Below, in pieces: positions 43,396 to 54,464 of a DNA stretch of 64,000 nucleotides. The stretch is from Ephydatia muelleri (Eukaryota; Porifera; Demospongiae; Spongillida; Spongillidae), in NCBI GenBank assembly GCA_013339895.1, contig JABACO010000012.1, positions 9,694,458 through 9,758,457 on the forward strand, given 5' to 3'. Each line of letters opens with the position of its first letter. Positions within the stretch are counted from its first letter, which is position 1. The translations under genes were made by a program, and so were the position numbers. Under the pieces are notes generated by a model. That model saw only the letters and a list, made by a program, of their open reading frames with translations, searched no databases and had not been told where the DNA came from.

Positions 43396-44900
43396 TTAAA
43401 TTTTTAACTGGCCATACACACAAATAAATGAGCAGTCATACAGTGTGTGACTATTGATACTGCGACTGCTGCAATTGGATTCATGCTGCACATTGCAATG
43501 TTTAGTACATTTTACGACACATACACATAGAATGATTGAGGGACTTTTCACTTTCACCAACTCTTCATCAGTCAATCCGAAAAAGTAATCAAAGTTGCCT
43601 TCTTCTGAAAACTGATGATACGTTGATTTTCTATAGCTGTGTGTATTGCAATGCATCACTTTATTGCATTTCAGGACATCATATTTGATGTCAAAGGTCA
43701 AGTGCTTGCTATTCCAGCTCACTGTAACCTTGATAGCTGTGTTTTGTTTGTTTTTTGGAGTTGTCGTTAAAACCTGTCTTACATTATTCAGCAAATTTCT
43801 ACATAAACAATTCTTTATTTCCAACAAACCTGTAGCAATCGGCTGCACTGTGTGATAGAAAGAACTGGCAGGTCCTAGCTTTGCAACACTTGAGAAAGAG
43901 CTCACATGCAGGGATGTTAATGACCAGCCTGGTGTCAGCACAGATTCGGTCGTTAACATACGATGTTAGCAACTTGATCACAGTCTAGTCATGTCACTGA
44001 AGTGCTTTGTGGTTTGAAGAGAAACTGCGCAGACAAGGAAACTTCAACCCAGCATTTATCATGGGTTCAACAAACCTTAGAGCTTCCTCTTTCAAGGAAC
44101 ACACCTCCAATACACGGTATTCCCTAAATAAACCCTATTGTTGACTACTAACCTAGGTATTACAAAGGCTCTTAACTCTTTGAACGCTATATGGTTACAA
44201 GTGCAGCAAGCATATGCATGCATCATAGAGCTGTAACTAATCAACACATTTTTGCATGCAATATGTAACTCATGCATGAATGGCATAATGGTTGTGTGTG
44301 CATGCATATATGCACTTGGCGTTCAAAGAGTTAAGCATACTTGATGCCAACACACTAGCCACAGTTAGTCGTAAGTTCGAAATAACATACATGATCTGTA
44401 AATAAGGATTGCCAGTAAATAAAATGTCAGCTGAAATCAAATGCTTCACTACTTCTAAGCTTTTAAGTACCATGCCAGCTACATTTTGTCCTTCAGCTGC
44501 ACAAATAGTATTGGAATGCCCATTCCTATTTGGCATTGGCAACATCCAAGGCTGGAGCTGTGGCAGCACATGCTGAAGAAAGATAGGTTGCAAAGTACAC
44601 CTCCATCACACCCAATCCTTGCCTCATGTTTGTCCCAGTGGTTATTGAAACAACAGGGGTCTTTGGACCCAATGCCAGGTCCTTTCTAAGGGAACTAGGT
44701 CAGGGTCATGACCGGTCCTTTCTAAGGGAACTAGGTCAGGGTCATGACCGGTCCTTTCTAAGGGAACTAGGTCAGGGTCATACTCTTTTCGTTGCAGAGA
44801 CTGTAGCAGTGCACGCAGAGAGGCAATGCTGCTCCAGTTAGTGCGACACATGTATCTAGTGATGGTTTCTGTTGGTGTGTTCGTATGCTGTTGTTATATG
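43396..44900 (-). CDS. Possible minus-strand gene, unidentified and uncertain
   Basis: A 187-codon frame (43959-43396) is too long to be likely by chance in unrepetitive sequence; it reads SVLTPGWSLTSLHVSSFSSV, then AIKVTVSWNSKHLTFDIKYD and FFGLTDEELVKVKSPSIILC. Upstream on the same strand are exon-like blocks: EYRVLEVCSLKEEALRFVEP with INAGLKFPCLRSFSSNHKAL (about 44120-43990), GQNVAGMVLKSLEVVKHLIS with MYVISNLRLTVASVLAS (about 44500-44345), and RTNWSSIASLRALLQSLQRK (about 44845-44775). They have plausible AG/GT edges, but I cannot join them all in phase and I recognise no family. It could also be a decayed gene. Its position between ABCA and inversin gives no clue. Treat the span as a hypothesis. 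Confidence 0.35.
44678..44781. repeat. 36-bp tandem repeat, about 2.9 copies
   Basis: The unit is ggtcctttctaagggaacta plus ggtcagggtcatgacc. On the minus strand it stays open as GHDPDLVPLERT repeats. The unit contains a gtcatgac palindrome. It is either coding in the doubtful gene or intronic. Confidence 0.92.
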
Positions 44901-45555
44901 CCTATTATTAATAATGCCTATTATTAATAATGTAGGGAAAAAAAAACAAACTTACACTGTAATGAATGTCCACTGGGCTGCAAACACCAGTAGCTATTAG
45001 TTGGGCGTGGCCCGACCTTAGCAGTCTACTACTGCTGAAATTATTAATTTTAGTGAAATAATTGGTGCTGCATTTGAGCTGTTACCCTTCAGTTGTTATG
45101 AGAGATGATATGCATGGTGCAGGATTAAATCACCAATCAGTTCAATTAAAAAATAGACTGCATTTAGTCACGACCACTGACAATCAGTATCTACATTATT
45201 AACAGCGGGTCCTATCCATGCAAGATTCCTCTCACTCCTTTTGATGTCTCATAATCACACTAAAGTACATGTAAACCACAATTTATCCTCACAAAATTAG
45301 TTATTAGTTTGCCCTAAGTAGTAAATAGGTCTGTGGCACTATTTCAACAGCGATCATCACAGACACCATTGTTTCCATGATGTTGAACTAAATACATTGC
45401 AAGTACAAATATTTCCAAAATCGATGACAGATGCCTTGATGCAGCCATAGAAAACAAAACAAAAGACGTCAGACCAGGCCTCCTCGCTGGTACTGCTGTA
45501 CAGCAAAGTTGAATGACAGAGCTGCAGAGGATAGAAGCATCGTTGGGTAACATGG
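44900..45555. other. Spacer downstream of inversin
   Basis: About 650 bp with a duplicated gcctattattaataat (about 44898-44930) and a short poly-A. I see no gene. It should hold the inversin 3' UTR. Confidence 0.5.
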
Positions 45556-48500
45556 CTACACACAGCTGGCAGATGTACCTGCTGGTGAAGGAATGAAATG
45601 AAGGTAGGCTGGACGCACCATTGGTTTGGGTTTAGGGGGTTCATAGTGCACAGTACTGAACCCTTGGCCTGCAAAGGGTTAATCAAAGACCAATATCTGC
45701 TTTGAACTGTGACCCAACTTACCATACACTTTTGCTACTAAGGCTCTCTGTTTTGCTGCCATAACACTGTTGCAAAAATAAAAGGCAGTTGACATGAGAT
45801 ATTTATCTACCCTCTGTTGCCATACCTTGGAGTCCATTCGTGGAGAATTCGCTGTCTTTTCAATGCCTGATGCAACAGCTTTCTTCTTAGATACTGTCTC
45901 CATGCTAACTGGATGATAAGAGCTGCCAATTCTCTTCTCCACTCCAAACTACCCTTCTAGAGGGAAGAGAGGAAAAGGGGAGGGGTGAAAGTGTGGGGGC
46001 CAGTGAGGTGAGGTGAAGGACCTTGAGCACATGTCTCTGTGCTTCTAATGCTTCACGCTGCCTCTTTCGTCCAATGTACCTGCATGCATGCATGGTTCTA
46101 ACATCACTTGTCCCTGCCAAATGGCACACATGTAAAACATTGCTTACCTTCTCCAAGCTAGCTGTATGATCAGGGCTGCCTTAGTCTTCTGACGATGCAA
46201 AGACACTCTTTCTTTCTCACGCAGGGCCAGACTACTGCTGACATTGACCTGTGTCAGTGGAGTGATCAATGTAACCATACAATGAAATACTTGCTTACAA
46301 AATGGGGTCCAGAAAGAGATTGAAGTTTCTGGTCTGTTTCTTTCAGACGAGCTTCCAATTCCCTGTTTGAAATACAGTACACTTCTAAAACAATGAGTCT
46401 TTACAATGGGGAGGGTCAGAGAGAAAGGTCACCTTCTGTGTCCAACTTTTACCACCACAGCCTCTGATTTAGGGGCTTCCAATTTCAATATTGCCTGAGG
46501 TTGAGTTGGAGTATGAGTTGATTCTGAAGTGCGAGATGATGTTCTGGACGAAGGCAATCCTTGAGGCATTGATCTCTGTTGAAGCTTCTGCGCTCTCAAA
46601 ATCGCTGCTTTCTTGCGAGACAGGTAACCCCTCACCCACTTCTGGATGATCACAGCCGCCAGATCATGGATCCCTGAGGCTGACAGGGCACCTTGTTCAA
46701 TCAGTAGCTGAGCAATCTCTTGGTGATTGCCAATGATGGCATAGTCCAAACATGTCAGCTTGTCTCCATTGGCTTCCATGAGGTTTGGCACAGCCCCTGC
46801 CCCCAGCAGCAGCTGCACAGTGTCCAGATGGCCAGCTGAACATGCCCAGTGCAAGCCAGAGATGCCCTCATTGTCCTGAAGGTTTACATCTGCTCCCAAG
46901 CCTAGCAGCACTGACACACACTCGGAGAAGCCACCATATGCAGCACAATGAAGTGGTGTGCGTCTGTGTAGAGGATGGTCCCTCAACCCCACCATCACCA
47001 CCACCATCACCTCACTATCATCACCTCTATCACTTACCCCCACCAACATCACCCACCCCCTCATCCCATTCCAATATCCCCTCATCATCACACCATCTCA
47101 AATTAGGACATACCCTCCTTGATCTGCTACATCCACTGGCAGTCCCTGATGGAAGAGAGTGGAGCACAAGGTGGTGTGGCCACCAGAGGCTGCCCAGTGC
47201 AGGCTGGTACGCTCAATGGTGTCTCGCAGCTCCACAGATGCCCCTCCATTGAGCAACATGACCACTGCCTCTGTGTTGCCCCGCTCACACGCCCGAAGCA
47301 AGGGAGTAAGACTGTTACTGTCTTGTGCATTGACATCAGCTCCATGCTACAGGTAGGGGGGAGGGGTTGTGAGGAGGGAGGGTGGGGGTGGGAGAGCAGG
47401 ACCACTGACCTGCAGCAATAACTGCACACACTCAGCGCTGCCATTCAGGGCCGCAGCATGGAGGGCTGCACACAAGGAATACACCAAGAGTAATGTACCA
47501 TTCAACACGGAGGGCTGCACACAAGGAATACACCAAGAGTAATGTACCATTCAACACGGAGGGCTGCACACAAGGAATACACCAAGAGTAATGTACCATT
47601 CAACACGGAGGGCTGCACACAAGGAATACACCAAGAGTAATGTACCATTCAATGATAGATTAATTTTGAATGTTTTCTACGGCCTTAGTTTAAACAAAAA
47701 TCATTGGGCTATTGGTTACTTGGGAATTAACATTTAACCTGCATCCACTATCTCGTGTTCCTGCACCTCTGTGACATGCCCCACTCACACTGAAAATATG
47801 GCAAATGTTGCCTATGTATGTTGCATGTACATGACATGCTGAAAGTGGTAGGAAAGTCATAACATAGTGAAGTCTCCAACATGAAGGCCATTCCTATAAT
47901 GTTAAATTCTCAGTACACACCCACATACACCACCATCACACATGTACACACCCATATACACATACACACAGGTACACTCACCTGTGGCTCCAAGTTGATC
48001 ACGTACATGTAGATCAATAGTACCCATTTCCAACATGGCTCTGATGCAGCTTGCATTCCCCTTCTGTGCAGCCCACATAAGAGCAGTCCTTCCCTCTGCA
48101 TCACTTATGTCCTGTACTCCATTGTAGGATAGAAGAGCTGCCACACAATCCTGCAAGGAGAGCCTAAAAAACAGTTACGCACCAACACCTTGCCACTCAC
48201 AACATGATCCTTCTGAGCCTGTAAAAAAAATAAAATAACCATTAAGGACCTATAATAACTGATTCAATAGAAGCCTTACAGAATAATGAAGGGGAGTGGC
48301 TCCTACAGCATCAGCACACCTGGGGTCTGCCCCCTTGTCCATAAGCACACGCACCAGTTCTGGTAGTCCCAGCACTGATGCCCAGTGAAGGGGGGTGCGA
48401 AACTGAAGGTCTGCTGCTGACAAGTGACATTTGACTCCTTGGGCAGATATCTAAGAGATTAGAAGAGTGAGGGGAGGAGTGAGGGGAGGGAGTGGTGGAG

Positions 48501-50132
48501 GAGTGAGGTGAGGGAGTGAGGTGAGGGAGTGAGGTGAGGGAGTGAGGTGAGGGAGTGAGGTGAGGGAGTGAGGGGAGGGAGTGGGGTAGAGCAAGGCTAT
48601 CTTCTAAGACACTCACAAGTGCTTCAACCACAGCAACATTGCCAGTTGCCACTGCCAAATGTAACGCTAAGAATGAACGAAATTATAATCCATCACAACT
48701 AACTACATTCTCCACATGACAGTATACCAGTACGTCCTTCATTATCTCGAAGGTTGATGGCAGCAGGGGCCAGTTCCTTCAAAACCAGTGAAAAAGGTAA
48801 CCATGGCGACTAGCAAGGTGCACTTGTAATACCAAGATGACTTTGACAGTGCTGTCATCAGGATTGTTAGCAGTCCAATGTAGGGCAGTCTTCCCATCAG
48901 TGTCTGTCACTACAATGTCGGCTCCCTGTCACACTGATCATAAATGACAATTACCATGCCCAAAATTAGATCTTACTGCTTTGAGAAGAAGCCGCACATT
49001 TTCAGCAGCTCCATTATACGCACTCCAATGAAGTGCTGTCATCTAGGAGCATATCAGTAACATTGGGTCTGAACAGCCAGTTGAAGTGCATATCAACCTT
49101 TTCATTGTCAGCATCGTTCAACTCATGTGACTTGAGCTTGCGAACAAGCAAGGCTAAGCACTAGTGGTAGATGAGGTAGCAGATCAGTTGAGACATGGGT
49201 AACACTCACCTTTGAGCTAAGCTGTGTAGTTGAAAGGTGCAGAGGTGTTCTGGAAAAAGCATAACAAATTGTAACCCCAAAACATTATTAAATGGCACAT
49301 GGTAACATGAGTTATAGGCTATAGGCAAGCACTGTAGTGAAAGCTAGGGGACAAGTGGTACACCTTTTTAAGGTAATTATATCCTTTCAACTTATTAACA
49401 TAGATGGAAGTTCAGGATCACCCAAGTGAGTAAGGAGCAGCTCACAAGTTGAGGGAGGTACCTCCTCCCACTTTATGCTTGCTTCATGACTTCATACGTG
49501 GCTTTCGTTCACTGAACGCTTACCTCCCATCATGATCTTTAATGCAGATGTCTAAACTCTGTGCCAACATCAGCTTGAGGCTTTTGTAGTGCCCCTGTAA
49601 GTAGGGATGCACAGTTAGAGACTATTAAACACGTGACCCAGCTTTACGTTGAGGGTAGCCCAGTGAAGCGAGCATTGTCCGTTTATATCTTGCGCCGATA
49701 TACGCGCCCCGGCTTTCAATAGAAGGTCGATACAGTCGGCTCGATCAGCCATTGCTGCAAACATCTGTGAGAGGCTTAACGTAGAGAGGCCAGATCGACA
49801 TGTTTATGACGTTTTTACTGACAAGTGCTGTGCGGCCACTTGAGTCTGGTTCATCCACAGGGCCTAAAGTCGATCCAACAATTATTTCAAAAAATAAAAA
49901 CAAGAATACTAACTTGACTTGAGAAGTTGTTGCAATGTACTGATATCGCCGTTGTACGCGGATACAATGATAGGCAGTTGCAAATCCCATTCCTTTGCAC
50001 ACGAAAGTAAAAACTGTATGGCACGCGTGCGCCACCTACCTGTCCTTCGTATCCTGCAGCTTCTTGATTAAAGTCCTAGGCAGAAGAAAATGACACCATC
50101 CACCCACATTTGTATTTAAAATTTACCTCCAT
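45556..50132 (-). CDS. INVS: Inversin (nephrocystin-2): ankyrin repeats and IQ motifs
   Basis: This ciliary and centrosomal scaffold marks the inversin compartment and acts in Wnt/planar-polarity switching. ATG at 50132-50130 (MEDFNQEAAGYEGQ) is followed by EWDLQLPIIVSAYNGDISTL and SSGRTALMFAAMADRADCID then LLLKAGARISAQDINGQCSL (about 49740), aligning with the inversin N-terminus. Many short exons carry ankyrin repeats down to about 46680, e.g. ALMWAAQKGNASCIRAMLEM (48080), ALHAAALNGSAECVQLLLQ (47450), MLRACERGNTEAVVMLLNGG (47290), RRTPLHCAAYGGFSECVSVL (46960), and GALSASGIHDLAAVIIQKWV (46660). The latter runs into IQ motif 1 (VIIQKWVRGYLSRKK). Further IQ motifs lie near 46070 (YIGRKRQREALEAQRHVL) and 45930 (AALIIQLAWRQYLRRKLLHQ). 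A stop at 45558-45556 is the best guess; the C-terminal end is unsure. It is head to head with TAF12. Confidence 0.88.
47458..47652. repeat. 49-bp tandem repeat that multiplies an inversin splice acceptor
   Basis: About four copies of ggagggctgcacacaaggaa plus tacaccaagagtaatgtaccattcaacac. On the minus strand each copy contains ttccttgtgtgcag|CCCTCC, the authentic acceptor of the exon encoding ALHAAALNGSAECVQLLLQ. So the exon start and its 3' splice site are repeated upstream. 49 is not a multiple of three, so upstream acceptors would shift the frame. Confidence 0.88.
48458..48592. repeat. GTGAGGGAGTGAGGTGAGGGA minisatellite in inversin intron
   Basis: About 130 bp of a 14-bp unit (gtgaggtgagggag) between two ankyrin exons. 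It resembles the 8930-9032 intron repeat. Confidence 0.9.
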
Positions 50133-50222
50133 GTCGACGTGCTACAATTAGAATCTATTAAAACATCCGCATCTTAGCAACAGAATTATTTGCAAAATTT
50201 ATGGTATACTTGGAACACATCA
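50133..50222. promoter_or_regulatory. Putative bidirectional promoter inversin / TAF12
   Basis: A 90-bp AT-rich spacer between divergent start codons. On the minus strand it contains GTTGCTAAGATG, which is one good X-box half-site only. Confidence 0.4.
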
Positions 50223-50797
50223 ATGGCGGTTAGTCAAATTGGTGTGTTTCTACGCTTTACAACTGTTTTTTTTCTTACACAGCAGGGCAATCCAAGTGAC
50301 GCTGGGCTAGTAGGTAATGGAAGATTAAGTAAGTTCATTTACGCACTTTTTATTTTGCATGTAGACGAGAACCACGTACCTAATGGCTGAGTAAGGTGGT
50401 GTCTAGTGCTATTATCAATAAGTTGTGTGGTTTTTATTTTTTTTGGGCGTTTGACAGCCACCGGAACAAGCCGAACCGGCGAAATCAACTCAGCTGTAAG
50501 TCACATCATCCGCAGCTTGTCTCGTTGTAGCTGTATCCTTGCAGTCGCTGTATCAACAGCGCATTCAGGACTTGGTCGCCGAGGTGGACCCTAAACAAAT
50601 GCTTGATGATGATGTCGAGGAGGTGAATTGATAACCCTCTCATCTTCTTGAAAAGAAATATCAATTCCACTTTAGCTTCTGATGCAACTGGCTGATGACT
50701 TCATAGAAAGCACGGTGACCTCATCTTGTCAGCTTGCCAAGCATAGGAGCTCAAGTACGCTAGAAGTGAAGGACCTGCAGCTACACCTTGGTGAGTT

Positions 50798-50845
<48 letters not shown>

Positions 50846-51040
50846 TCACAGCTTGGCACCACAGATCGTGCTTGGAACATGGTCATCCCTGGATTTGGAA
50901 ATGACGAACGACCCCACAAAAAATCATCAGCCAGTGAAGCACACAAGCAGGTTTGTCATGTAAAATGATTGAAGTGCACTTGTAATCTTAAAACGTTTTT
51001 TTGATAGCGTATCAACATGATAAAGAAGGCCAGAAGATAA
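50223..51040 (+). CDS. TAF12: TFIID subunit TAF12 (histone-fold)
   Basis: This is a TFIID and SAGA subunit with an H2B-like histone fold that pairs with TAF4. The start ATG at 50223 (MA, spliced to [14 protein letters not shown]) is chosen over the upstream ATG 50201 because only it joins exon 2 in frame. The next exons encode [12 protein letters not shown], then [20 protein letters not shown] and QMLDDDVEE (50540-50620). The core histone fold [20 protein letters not shown] then [17 protein letters not shown] (about 50680-50790) is nearly identical to animal TAF12. The final exons give [20 protein letters not shown] and [16 protein letters not shown] with stop at 51038-51040. A CA microsatellite (50801-50842) fills one intron. 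The protein is about 165 residues, close to the usual size. The 3' end is 51 bp from La. Confidence 0.96.
50801..50842. repeat. (CA)n microsatellite in TAF12 intron
   Basis: About 40 bp of perfect CA dinucleotides. Confidence 0.95.
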
Positions 51041-51091
51041 ACAGTGACACTGAAGATGTTGAGACATTCTGTCCACACAAATAGCATAGTT

Positions 51092-53100
51092 CTAATCATC
51101 ACCCATATAATCTGTGTGTTGTTTTTTACGTTTGCTGCTTTGCCCTTCACCATCCTCTCCAAACTTCTGCCTCTTTTGTCCTAATTACAAGAAAATCAAT
51201 CAAAACAGTAGAAGCACACCTTTTATACCCCACACCCTTCCAGTTTCTTCCTCCTCCCCTTCCTCTTCCCCCACGGCCACGACCTCTTCCTCCTCCCTTG
51301 CTCTGCTGTCTCACTTGCTCACTCCAGTACTTCTTCTCCTCATCACCTGTCAGTGTAAGGCTTACTAATGTCCACCTTTAATCTCCAACCCTCATCCATA
51401 CCTTCCAATACCCTAAGCACACAATGAGCACCATTGAGCTGGCTTCCAGCAGCAGTCAGTCCATCCAGGGCTTTCTGTGCGCCTCCACTCTCCTTAAACC
51501 TCATATAACCCTCAGTGCAGCCCTTACTGAAATCAATCCACACCACATCTGCGAATTCACCAACAGCCTCCTGTGGGGCACAATAGCACTAGAGATCTCA
51601 CACTAATTCCAACAGCTGACCTTAATATCTTCTCTGCTTGTGTCTCCTCCACATCCCTTGAAGTGTAGGATGGCACCAGCAGGAAAACTTGCATCTGATG
51701 TTTTGGCAACAGGCTGTTCCCCTTTGTCTTGTGTCTCTGCTCCATTGGCAGCACCAGTCACTGCTCCATCGCTAAACACAAGCACAGGTACACACATATA
51801 GTACACAAACGCAAGTACACACCCCTCAAGTTTGGGCTGACGATGCTTGTCTTTCTGCCGAACAAAATAAGCTTCTCTAAGTAAATATGGGAAGATGTAA
51901 TTACAGCAGCTACATCACTTTTTTCCACATAGTCTGACTTTGACTCCTTGAACAGCTCTTGGCCTTGATATTGAACTGAATGAAGACCAAGAAACTTGTC
52001 TGCTTCTGCCTTTGTTTCAAATTCTGCAAACACAGATCCCTATGGGAGAACAGGTGCAATGCTTTATAGTACACTAGATGTTTTTAATAACTTTAAATTT
52101 CTTTTCCGGTCCAAATGTCCTCCTCATTAGAATGAACTTCATCTATTTGGAAAAAAAACCCATTGTTTTGTTCTTCGCAACACCATAGCAAAAATGATAC
52201 ATACTTTGCCATACTGGTCGAAGAAATGCTGTATATCATCAAATTTCACATCCAGAGGAAATCCTTTCTGCAAAGATGGATCAAGGTTGCTGCTATTGGG
52301 AAATAGGGAACACTTACGACTGACACAGACTTTGCCTTTATTTCATGGGATTCTTCTTTTGATCTAAGCAGGGATGCCGGCTTATTTGGGTTTCTGCGAA
52401 CAGCATATCCATTCCCATCTTGCTTTACTTCTATCACATCAGCTGTGGCTTTGCACAGCGCATTGTAGATACACTGGACATCCGTGGACAGATCCTGCAC
52501 AGAAGCTGCTTTGGTGATATGCAAGGATTTAGAAATCAGTACCTTAAGTCTGTTGAAATTCAGAAGATACGTAAGAGGGACCCCTGTACGATAAGGTCAA
52601 GGATCCAACCAAGGTAACTCAAAAGCCACCAATTTTTCATGCAACAATAAAGCAGATCATATGGATACAGCCGCTCTCGTCAGCGGATACTGCTTGCTGT
52701 AAGTATTTGTCCCTTGGAAAATTACGATCTCCGAAGTAGAACTAGATCAAAAACAGACATACTAAACGTTTTCTCTAAAATTCCAGTCACTCACCTCGAT
52801 CTGGCGAATAATTTTTTCTTCCAATGTCGAAATGGACGGTGTCTCTGTACCACCACTCTGTTTGGCACTTTCTGTAGACACTGCGGGTGCTACGCTCGTG
52901 TCGTTACGAGGTGCATCGGTTGCTTCACTCTGTTTCAAACTGTCCGTAGGTGTATCTTTTTCTTCACCAGGTTCCTCAGCAAACTGTTCAGAGCTGTCAC
53001 CAACGGTCGAATCGATCTTGCCGTCCATAGCCTCATCTTGTGTTGTTTCTTTCACAGCAATACTTTCCGGAACAGGGTCGGCGGTCGTCACTTCAGCCAT
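51092..53100 (-). CDS. SSB: Lupus La protein (SSB), La motif plus RRMs
   Basis: This RNA-binding chaperone of Pol III transcripts binds 3' oligo(U). ATG at 53100-53098 begins MAEVTTADPVPESIAVKETT, a long acidic N-terminal extension of about 100 residues absent from human La. An in-frame ATG also lies 36 bp upstream. The La motif starts LEEKIIRQIE with the following YYFGDRNFPRDKYLQQAVSA (about 52720-52650) and VEIQKI..KSLHI region; SLLRSKEESHEIKAKSVSV ends it. RRM1 carries KGFPLDVKFDDIQHFFDQYG, KMKFILMRRTFGPEKKFKG and SVFAEFETKAEADKFLGLHS (about 52250-51990). RRM2 carries FPAGAILHFKGCGGDTSRED, VVWIDFSKGCTEGYMRFKES and LRVLEGMDEGWRL. An RGG-like tail (SKGGGRGRGRGGRGRGGGRN) is followed by a probable small intron and a basic end (KRQKFGEDGEGQSSKRKKQ), with stop at 51094-51092. 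The last exon boundary is inferred. Confidence 0.93.
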
Positions 53101-53183
53101 ACTGTGCAGCACGTGGGTAATGTTAATAGAACCCACGCAACAAAACAGTCACCCTAATTATTGCCCACCAACAACTACACGCG
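53101..53183. promoter_or_regulatory. Putative bidirectional promoter La / ING
   Basis: An 83-bp spacer between divergent start codons, with an E-box CACGTG near 53111. An upstream in-frame ATG for La overlaps this spacer. Confidence 0.4.
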
Positions 53184-54389
53184 AATGTCCAGTGCTACGA
53201 TCAGCTACCTCGAGAAGTATTTTGAATGTAATGCAAGAGGGGAATTCTCTCGTATAGTATCAACGACAGCTATATTTCAGGTATGGACTCTTTGCCGCAG
53301 GAACTGCAAAGGCACATCTCACAACTTCGAGAGATCGATTTCAGGACGCGTGGTAAGTTTTATAGAAGGCGATCATTTGGGGCGTATTGGACAACTGCTT
53401 TTCTACTAGAGTTTGACTCGCAGCTGAATACAGCGGTGACCGTGCTTGATTTGGCTGTAAAAAGTGGCTGTGTTACCGAGCAACAGAAAGCATTGCACCA
53501 GCTGTCGAAACTGATGCTTATCTTCAGGGAGGCGGGTGATGACAAATCGGAGATTACGTCGCAGATGCTGGATAATGTTCGTGTACGTTATGTGAATACT
53601 GTTTTAATGGCTATTTGTTGCAGACTGAGGAACACCACCAACAGCTCCAATTAAGAGCTAAAGAACTGGAGACGCCACGCCCTCTTGAAGACGTACTGAA
53701 CCATAACTTATTGCGTCACTCGTCCGTTTTACCTGTGGAAACTAGTGCGGACAAAAACCAATACAAAAGAGTTGGCCAAAGTAGAGCATTTGATCGCATA
53801 TCTACTGTGCCCTTCTCATGGCTTCATCTCCCACCCACAATTCCCTCTCCCCTCCTGTACACCTTATACTTACAGGTTATAAGAGGCCACGCCTACCAGA
53901 CAAACCTTTAGAGGAGGAGACTGTAAAAGAATTACATGTATTGCAGAATTCCTTGGGTGCATTAGGTCCTTCCAAGTCCAACAAGAAAAAAGTCAAAGTG
54001 AATAAAAAGAGGTAAAGTAGTTGATAGCTAGCTTGCAGAAGGTACTTCATCTGTATCTGTCTTCTTAAAGCAATGGCAGTGGCAGCAGGTCAGCCAAAGA
54101 CTCGTCATCAAACTCCTTTGTGCCTGCCCCCATGCCAGATCTCAGCAGTGCCCCAATCGATCCAAATGAACCAACATACTGTCTTTGCAGACAAGTCTCC
54201 TTTGGAGAGATGATTGGCTGTGACAATGAGGATGTGAGATACCATATAACAAACAGCATCATTTTATTTTCCTCCCTATAGTGTCCCATTGAATGGTTTC
54301 ACTTTCAATGTGTGGGGTTGACATCTAAGCCCAAAGGAAGATGGTACTGCCCACCTTGTTGTCAAGAAAGAAGGGGAAAGTTCAAGTGA
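53184..54389 (+). CDS. ING: Inhibitor of growth family protein (ING1/2-like) with PHD finger
   Basis: This chromatin reader recognises H3K4me3 through its PHD finger and recruits histone deacetylase or acetyltransferase complexes. ATG at 53184 encodes [14 protein letters not shown], spliced in phase 1 to [20 protein letters not shown], the ING N-terminal helix motif (YLE.. ESLP.. QR). [40 protein letters not shown] and [10 protein letters not shown] complete the ING domain. A variable basic linker ([29 protein letters not shown]) serves as a likely nuclear signal. The PHD finger [26 protein letters not shown] and [28 protein letters not shown] has the full Cys4-His-Cys3 set. It ends RRGKFK at TGA 54387-54389. 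ING1 and ING2 cannot be separated. It is convergent with METTL3, 75 bp away. Confidence 0.93.
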
Positions 54390-54464
54390 CTTTGATATAC
54401 ATTGTACACTCTATATGTATGTGTGTGCATTACAGTAAGAACTGAGCACAGGAAAACAATACTG

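Noticed and set aside
46785-47252. 155-codon plus-strand frame rich in Pro/His
   Set aside because: It is antisense to inversin ankyrin exons, whose frame matches the family.
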